From an uncultured Pelagibacteraceae bacterium (GTDB lineage: Bacteria; Pseudomonadota; Alphaproteobacteria; Pelagibacterales; Pelagibacteraceae), in NCBI GenBank assembly GCA_902590365.1, contig CACIWJ010000002.1, forward strand, positions 1 to 62,524: a DNA stretch of 62,524 bases. Direction: 5' to 3'. Positions 57,989 through 62,524 of the stretch are shown here, piece by piece (position 1 is the stretch's first letter; the number at the start of each line of letters is the position of its first letter). A model generated the notes under the pieces. The model saw only the letters and a program-made list of their open reading frames with translations, made no database searches and had not been told where the DNA came from. Both the position numbers and the translations under genes were made by a program.

Positions 57989-59167
57989 TTAGGCAACAAG
58001 AAACTCACTACTTATGTCATTATCATACATAGACATTATAGGTTTATCTTCGACCTCATAAATATCATTAGAATAAAATCCATTAAATTGAGTTCTAAAT
58101 GTTAAACCATAACCACCCAATTGTCCTAATTCAATATAATCACCTTCTTTAATATTATTTGGAAGAACAAAAGGACCTTTCATATAATCCATACTATCAC
58201 AAGTTGGACCATAAAAATCAAAAGCTGTCATTTTTTTTGAAATTATTCTTCCATTTGTAATAACTTTTGAAGGGTAAACTAAATTTGGAACACCACCATC
58301 AAATAAAGATCCATAAGTTCCATCATTTATATAAAGTTTTTGTTTTTTTCTTAAAATTACTTTTACAACTGTAGAACCACTTTCTGCCACTAAAGCTCTG
58401 CCAGGTTCACAAACAATTTCGGTTTTTTTCTCAAGTTTTAAACTTGCAATATTTTTCTTAATTTCTTCAAAATATTTTTTCAAAGATTGTGGAATTAAAT
58501 CTGGGTAAATTGATGGAAAACCACCCCCAACATTTATGTAATCAGGAGAAATTTTAGTTTTTTTAATTATAGTACCAATTTCGGTAATTCCTTTTTCATA
58601 AGAAATTGGATGCATACATTGAGAGCCGACATGAAAACTTAATCCAATTTTTTTTGCATATTGTTTAGTAAGCCTCAATAGACCAACCGCTTCATTTGGT
58701 TGTGCACCAAATTTTTTAGATAAGTCAATTTCTGCATGTTCGTTAGATACTGAAATTCTTACAAATAAATTTAAATCTTTTGCATTTTTAGTTGCATTAA
58801 TAATTTTTATTAATTCATCTTTTGTGTCTAGTGAAAAAGATTTTATTCCATATTTAAAATAAGCTTCGCTTATATTTTCTTTGCTTTTAACTGTATTCAT
58901 GTAATGACAACTAGCTTTTGGTGCAATTTTTTTAATGGTTTCTATTTCTTTTATTGAAGCTATATCGAAATTATTAATACCTGAATTAAAGAGAGTTTTT
59001 AAAACAAATTCATTTGGATTAGTTTTTACAGCGTAAAGAATTTTTCCTTTAAAGTTCTTTTGAAAGAACTTTGACGCTTTTTCCAGAGTGTGCTTTCTAA
59101 CACAGTAAACTGGATTAGAAGGCTTGAGTTGATTTACAAGTTCATCAACACTTTTAAATTTTTTCAT
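57989..59167 (-). CDS. ornithine (or lysine/ornithine) decarboxylase, fold III
   Basis: This 392-residue PLP enzyme belongs to the alanine-racemase-fold decarboxylases. The Schiff-base Lys is in ILYAVKTNPNEFVLKTL. The PLP phosphate region is NVGGGFPSIYPD, and the catalytic Cys across the dimer is in FYGPTCDSMDY. The length fits bacterial ornithine decarboxylase rather than DapA-type DAP decarboxylase. Lysine activity cannot be excluded. It has a GAGGGG ribosome-binding site (59180-59175) and heads the polyamine cluster. Its 65-base leader contains an inverted repeat. Confidence 0.88.
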   Translation of the reverse strand: MKKFKSVDELVNQLKPSNPVYCVRKHTLEKASKFFQKNFKGKILYAVKTNPNEFVLKTLFNSGINNFDIASIKEIETIKKIAPKASCHYMNTVKSKENISEAYFKYGIKSFSLDTKDELIKIINATKNAKDLNLFVRISVSNEHAEIDLSKKFGAQPNEAVGLLRLTKQYAKKIGLSFHVGSQCMHPISYEKGITEIGTIIKKTKISPDYINVGGGFPSIYPDLIPQSLKKYFEEIKKNIASLKLEKKTEIVCEPGRALVAESGSTVVKVILRKKQKLYINDGTYGSLFDGGVPNLVYPSKVITNGRIISKKMTAFDFYGPTCDSMDYMKGPFVLPNNIKEGDYIELGQLGGYGLTFRTQFNGFYSNDIYEVEDKPIMSMYDNDISSEFLVA

Positions 59168-59199
59168 TTTTTAGCCCCTCAAAAAAAATTTAACAAAAA

Positions 59200-59226
59200 A
59201 AATTTACATATCTAATATGCAAATTT
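59200..59226 (-). promoter_or_regulatory. inverted repeat in the decarboxylase leader (operator or hairpin)
   Basis: AAATTTACATAT-CTA-ATATGCAAATTT has 12-base arms with one mismatch (A/G, a G-U pair in minus-strand RNA) and a 3-base centre. It lies 33 bases before the decarboxylase ATG, between the candidate promoter and the ribosome-binding site. It could be a repressor operator or an RNA hairpin; I cannot name the regulator. Confidence 0.5.
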
Positions 59227-59239
59227 GTTAATTAATCAC

Positions 59240-59268
59240 TGATTATGAGAAATGGCCAGTAATGTAAA
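59240..59268 (-). promoter_or_regulatory. candidate promoter of the polyamine cluster
   Basis: On the minus strand TTTACA (59268-59263) and TAATCA (59245-59240) are 17 bases apart. The start site would be near 59233, giving a leader of about 65 bases that includes the inverted repeat. Confidence 0.45.
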
Positions 59269-59298
59269 GTATTTATTATAAGTATTTTTTATGGCCTG

Positions 59299-59327
59299 TT
59301 GAAATATCAGCATAGCAACCCTATATT
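59299..59327 (+). promoter_or_regulatory. regA promoter placed for a leaderless transcript
   Basis: TTGAAA (59299-59304), a 17-base spacer and TATATT (59322-59327) end six bases before the ATG at 59334. The expected transcription start is on or next to the A of the start codon. Confidence 0.65.
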
Positions 59328-59333
59328 GTATTT

Positions 59334-59891
59334 ATGCATAATAACTTGCAAAAAATAAGTAATTTAGAGGATAAATCACTTTTAATTGTAGATGATGATA
59401 ATCCTTTTAGAGATAGGCTCGCGAGAGCAATGGAAAAAAAAGGATTTTCAGTTTCACAAGCAGAGGGTGTAAAAAAAGGAATTGATTTAATTAAGTCAAA
59501 GAAACCGGCTTTTGCAGTAGTAGATTTAAGACTGGCTGATGGAAATGGTCTTGAAGTTGTTAAAGAGCTTCAAGTTTCTAATTCAAATTGTAAAATAATA
59601 ATGTTAACTGGATATGGAAACATTCCAACTGCAGTTGCAGCAATCAAACAAGGAGCAATAGATTATCTTGCAAAGCCAGCTGATGCTGATGATGTTGAGA
59701 AAGCTTTACTTGCTGATCCTAATAAAAAAGCTCAACCACCTGAAAATCCAATGTCGGCAGATAGAATTAAGTGGGAACATATACATAGAGTTTTTGAACT
59801 TTGTAATAGAAATGTTTCTGAAACTGCAAGAAGATTAAAAATGCACAGAAGAACTTTACAACGAATTTTGTCTAAAAGATCACCTAGATAA
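59334..59891 (+). CDS. regA: redox response regulator RegA/PrrA/ActR
   Basis: This 185-residue regulator has a receiver domain with acidic pocket VDDDNPF, the phosphorylated Asp in AVVDLRLADGNGLEVV, Thr in MLTGYGN and Lys in LAKPADADD. A proline-rich hinge and a Fis-type helix-turn-helix (NVSETARRLKMHRRTLQRILSKR, part) follow. This is the near-invariant RegA output domain, which controls respiration and redox genes in alphaproteobacteria. The sensor kinase RegB is not adjacent. The gene ends in an 8-base convergent overlap with bioY. Confidence 0.93.
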   Translation: MHNNLQKISNLEDKSLLIVDDDNPFRDRLARAMEKKGFSVSQAEGVKKGIDLIKSKKPAFAVVDLRLADGNGLEVVKELQVSNSNCKIIMLTGYGNIPTAVAAIKQGAIDYLAKPADADDVEKALLADPNKKAQPPENPMSADRIKWEHIHRVFELCNRNVSETARRLKMHRRTLQRILSKRSPR

Positions 59892-60435
59892 ATTTTCTAA
59901 AACCTAAAATTTTTTTTGCTAAAAAAGTTAATAGTAGAATTTTTAATAATTCTGCTAATAAGAAAGGTGTAGCACCTAATTGAATCACAGGTTTATCCCA
60001 ACCTATTAAAGTTCCTAGCCAAATTATTCCAAAAATATAAATAAATGAAACTGAAAAAATAAGTTTTAAAAAGATTAAAAAAATATTTGTTCTAAAGTTT
60101 AAATAGCCTGCAAAAAAAGATGCAAATAAAAAACCTATTAAATAACCCATTGTTGGACCTGTAAAATAAACTATTCCAATTCCTTTTTCGGGAGAATTGG
60201 AAAATACTGGAAGTCCTAAAATTCCTTCTAAAAGATATAATCCAACTGTAGTTACTGCAATTTTATAACCAAAACTGACTCCTAATAATAATACCACAAA
60301 AGTTTGCATTGTCATTGGTACTGGGTAAAAGGGTATTTTTATTTTTGCAGAAATTGTAAGAATTATAGAGCCTAAAATTACTGTTATTAAAGATTTAACT
60401 AACTTTTGATTTTGTATAACTTTAACATTTTCCAT
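59884..60435 (-). CDS. bioY: biotin transporter BioY (S component)
   Basis: BioY (183 residues) is a six-helix biotin-binding protein. PFYPVPMTMQTFVVLLLGVSFG near residue 32, GLPVFSNSPEKGIG and FTGPTMGYLIGFLFASFFAGYL (part) are hallmarks. No bioM/bioN ECF module genes lie nearby, so it either works alone or uses a module encoded elsewhere. The adjacent ABC ATPase is of another type. Biotin uptake fits an auxotrophic, streamlined cell. Confidence 0.92.
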   Translation of the reverse strand: MENVKVIQNQKLVKSLITVILGSIILTISAKIKIPFYPVPMTMQTFVVLLLGVSFGYKIAVTTVGLYLLEGILGLPVFSNSPEKGIGIVYFTGPTMGYLIGFLFASFFAGYLNFRTNIFLIFLKLIFSVSFIYIFGIIWLGTLIGWDKPVIQLGATPFLLAELLKILLLTFLAKKILGFRKFI

Positions 60436-60467
60436 TAATATATTTTACTATTTTAAATTCAATTAAT

Positions 60468-61397
60468 CTAGTTTTTTATTAATTCTATATAAACATCTTC
60501 AATATCAGCATCTTCTGTAGAAATATCCAAAATTTTTGTATCTTGTTTTAATAAGTAAGAAATTATTTCATCTATTTTTAATTTACTTTTTTCATAAGAA
60601 ATAGTTAGTTTATTTTTGTCTTTTGAAATAATTTTTAAAGAATTCATCTTTATTTTTTCAATATTTATTTCTTTATTAAGTGAAAATATAACTTTTTTAG
60701 TTTGAATTTTTTCTATTAAATTTTTAGTACTATCTAAGGCAACTAAATTACCTTTGCTAATGATACCAATTCTGTTACACATTTCTTCAGCTTCCATTAG
60801 ATAATGTGTTGTTAAAATAATTGTAACTCCTTGCTTATTTAAATGTTTAACGTTTTCCCATAGATTTTGTCTTAGTTCTATATCTACGCCAGCTGTAGGT
60901 TCATCTAGTATAAGAATAGGTGGTTGATGAACTAATGCTTTAGCAATAAGAAGTCTTCTTTTCATCCCACCAGATAAACTCCTCGCGTAACTGTCAGAAT
61001 TTTTTTCAAGTGATACTAATTTAAGAATATCATTAGTAATTCTATCTTCTTTTTTGATACCATACATTCCCGCATGTAATTCAAGAAGTTTTCTAGGGTT
61101 AAAAAAAGGATCTAAATTAACCTCTTGTGGAACTATTCCTATCGAAGCTCTTACTTGTCTTGGATTTTTGTCTAAATCGAATCCCCAAACATTAACTTCA
61201 CCCGATGTTTTCACAACAGTGCCAGCTAATATATTAATGAATGTAGATTTTCCGGCTCCGTTAGGACCTAAAAGACCAAATATTTCACCCTCTTTCACCT
61301 CTAAGTTTAAATTATTAAGTGCATTAATAGGTTGTGATTTATTTTTAGAATAAATTTTATTTAGGTTTTTTACCGATAAAACGTTTTTTTTTTCCAT
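60468..61397 (-). CDS. ABC transporter ATP-binding protein (ABC-2 / DrrA-like)
   Basis: This 309-residue ATPase has Walker A GLLGPNGAGKSTFINILAG, signature SLSGGMKRRLLIAKALVHQP, Walker B ILILDEPTAGVD and the switch His in TTHYLMEAEEMC. An extra C-terminal domain of about 90 residues is as in DrrA/NodI-type exporters. The partner ABC-2 permease is not adjacent: bioY follows 32 bases downstream and polA is divergent. The substrate is unknown. Its promoter may be TTAACT-16-TATAAA on the minus strand (61438-61411). Confidence 0.88.
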   Translation of the reverse strand: MEKKNVLSVKNLNKIYSKNKSQPINALNNLNLEVKEGEIFGLLGPNGAGKSTFINILAGTVVKTSGEVNVWGFDLDKNPRQVRASIGIVPQEVNLDPFFNPRKLLELHAGMYGIKKEDRITNDILKLVSLEKNSDSYARSLSGGMKRRLLIAKALVHQPPILILDEPTAGVDIELRQNLWENVKHLNKQGVTIILTTHYLMEAEEMCNRIGIISKGNLVALDSTKNLIEKIQTKKVIFSLNKEINIEKIKMNSLKIISKDKNKLTISYEKSKLKIDEIISYLLKQDTKILDISTEDADIEDVYIELIKN

Positions 61398-61445
61398 AAT
61401 GATTTATACATTTATAACATTCGTATAAATTAAGTTAACATTTTA

Positions 61446-62524
61446 ATGAACAAAATAAAAAAAACTGATCATTTTTACTTAATAGATGGCTCTGGATATA
61501 TATTCAGAGCATATTATGCACTTCCTCCATTAACTAGAAAAAGCGATGGCATGCCAACTGGTGCCGTAAGCGGTTTTTGTAATATGTTGTTTAAATTATT
61601 GGAGGACTCTAAATCAAGTGAAAATTTGCAAAAGCCAACACATTTTGCAGTTATATTTGACTCAGCGAGAAAAAATTTTCGAAATGAAATTTATAGTGAT
61701 TATAAAGCAAATCGTTCAGACGCGCCTGAAGATCTTATACCTCAATTTGATTTTATAAGAAAATCCGTTTTAGCATTTAATTTACCATCAATAGAATTAT
61801 TAAATTATGAAGCTGACGATCTTATAGCTACTTATGTTGAACAAATACTATTAGCTGGAGCAAAAGTAACAATTGTTTCTTCTGATAAAGACTTAATGCA
61901 ACTATATAAAAAAGATGTTCGAATTTATGATCCTATGAAAAATAAATTTATTTCAGAAGATGATGTAAAGAATAAATTTGGAGTTAAGCCAAATAAAGTC
62001 ATTGATGTTCAATCGCTTGCTGGTGATAGTAGTGATAATGTTCCTGGTGTACCAGGTATAGGAGTTAAAACAGCAGCAGAGTTGATAAACAAATATGGCA
62101 CATTAGAAAAACTATTAGAAAAAGCAGGGGAAATAAAACAAAACAAAAGGAGGGAAACTATTATAGAAAATAAAGATAAAGCTATAGTTAGTAAAAAGTT
62201 AGTTACTTTGAAGAAAGACGTTCCAGTCAAGGATAGTTTGGAAGACTTCATTTTGAAGAACATTGATAAAGATAAGTTGTTTAATTTTTTAAGAGAAATG
62301 GAATTTAATAGATTATTAAGCAGTGTAATTTCAATATATGGTGAACCAAATTATTCTAAAGAAAAAAATAATTTAGAAGATAAAGACAAAATAAAAATAG
62401 ATACAAAAAAATATAAATTAATAAATAGTATTAAAGAACTTGATTTATGGATTAAAGAAGCTGAAGAAAAAGGAGAATTTGCGGTTGATACTGAAACAAC
62501 TTCTTTAGATCCTCACCAAGCAGA
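61446..62524 (+). CDS. polA: DNA polymerase I, N-terminal part (truncated by window edge)
   Basis: The reading frame from the ATG at 61446 is open to the end of the window (about 359 residues); the ORF track omits it because it has no stop. The 5'-3' exonuclease domain is complete: FYLIDGSGYIFRAYYALPPL, ARKNFRNEIYSDYKANR, YEADDLIATY, SSDKDLMQL and AGDSSDNVPGVPGIGVKTA. A 3'-5' exonuclease domain begins with FAVDTETTSLDP, its metal-binding Asp and Glu intact, so proofreading is probably kept. The polymerase domain lies beyond the window. Confidence 0.96.
   Translation, partial: MNKIKKTDHFYLIDGSGYIFRAYYALPPLTRKSDGMPTGAVSGFCNMLFKLLEDSKSSENLQKPTHFAVIFDSARKNFRNEIYSDYKANRSDAPEDLIPQFDFIRKSVLAFNLPSIELLNYEADDLIATYVEQILLAGAKVTIVSSDKDLMQLYKKDVRIYDPMKNKFISEDDVKNKFGVKPNKVIDVQSLAGDSSDNVPGVPGIGVKTAAELINKYGTLEKLLEKAGEIKQNKRRETIIENKDKAIVSKKLVTLKKDVPVKDSLEDFILKNIDKDKLFNFLREMEFNRLLSSVISIYGEPNYSKEKNNLEDKDKIKIDTKKYKLINSIKELDLWIKEAEEKGEFAVDTETTSLDPHQA

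Overview
The window is a very AT-rich, densely packed bacterial chromosome segment. Gene content, gene order and base composition point to an alphaproteobacterium of the SAR11 clade (Pelagibacterales). The supporting signs are: a complete DMSP demethylation operon (dmdC, dmdB, an alpha/beta hydrolase, dmdA); a SAM-II riboswitch before metX; a GC-rich structured leader before ffh of the kind reported for Pelagibacter; class I lysyl-tRNA synthetase; a RegA/PrrA-type regulator; and intergenic spaces that are nearly all below 50 bases. No gene-free stretch is longer than about 190 bases. I saw no rRNA, tRNA, CRISPR array, insertion sequence or prophage gene.

Layout. Bases 3-1505 (+) hold the 3' end of an amidase, a small membrane protein and a membrane-anchored alpha/beta hydrolase. 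Bases 1498-3239 (-) hold dapF-ftsY. The divergent space 3240-3396 carries the ffh leader RNA. A long collinear + block (3397-36258) follows: ffh-rpsP-trmD-rplS, leuCDB, dmdC-dmdB-hydrolase-dmdA, asd, sdhCDAB, mmsA, mdh, sucCDAB, lpd, priA and atpHAGDC. The minus block 36251-42797 is the usual alphaproteobacterial run rplU-rpmA-obgE-proB-proA-nadD-rsfS-ctpA-rppH. It is preceded on the same strand by metX-metW-gloB (42863-45256), with metX behind a SAM-II riboswitch. Next come hisC-tyrA (+), then trkH, an AmpG-like permease, an NlpC/P60 hydrolase and a TPR-sulfotransferase (-), then lysS-pyrD-rpmB-queuosine precursor transporter (+). A three-gene polyamine cluster on the minus strand encodes a decarboxylase, a deoxyhypusine synthase-like enzyme and a ureohydrolase. 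The window ends with regA (+), bioY and an ABC ATPase (-), and the 5' part of polA (+).

How the genes fit together. The central block couples carbon entry to respiration. DMSP demethylation and MmsA feed one-carbon units and acyl-CoA into a nearly complete oxidative TCA segment (Sdh, Mdh, SucCD, SucAB-Lpd), and the F1 sector of ATP synthase lies downstream. Methionine synthesis (metX-metW) appears to be SAM-controlled. Five of five convergent gene pairs overlap tail to tail by 4-14 bases, which leaves no room for ordinary terminators and is an extreme form of genome streamlining.

Most interesting items: the uncharacterised alpha/beta hydrolase inside the dmd operon; the decarboxylase / DHS-like / ureohydrolase cluster, which may be a non-canonical polyamine route; the ffh leader RNA; recently expanded in-frame repeat tails on ribosomal proteins S16 and L19; an AmpG permease next to an NlpC/P60 enzyme that lacks a signal peptide; and promoters placed so close to the regA and rpmB start codons that the mRNAs may be leaderless. 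All functional calls rest on reading the translated sequences; no database search was run.
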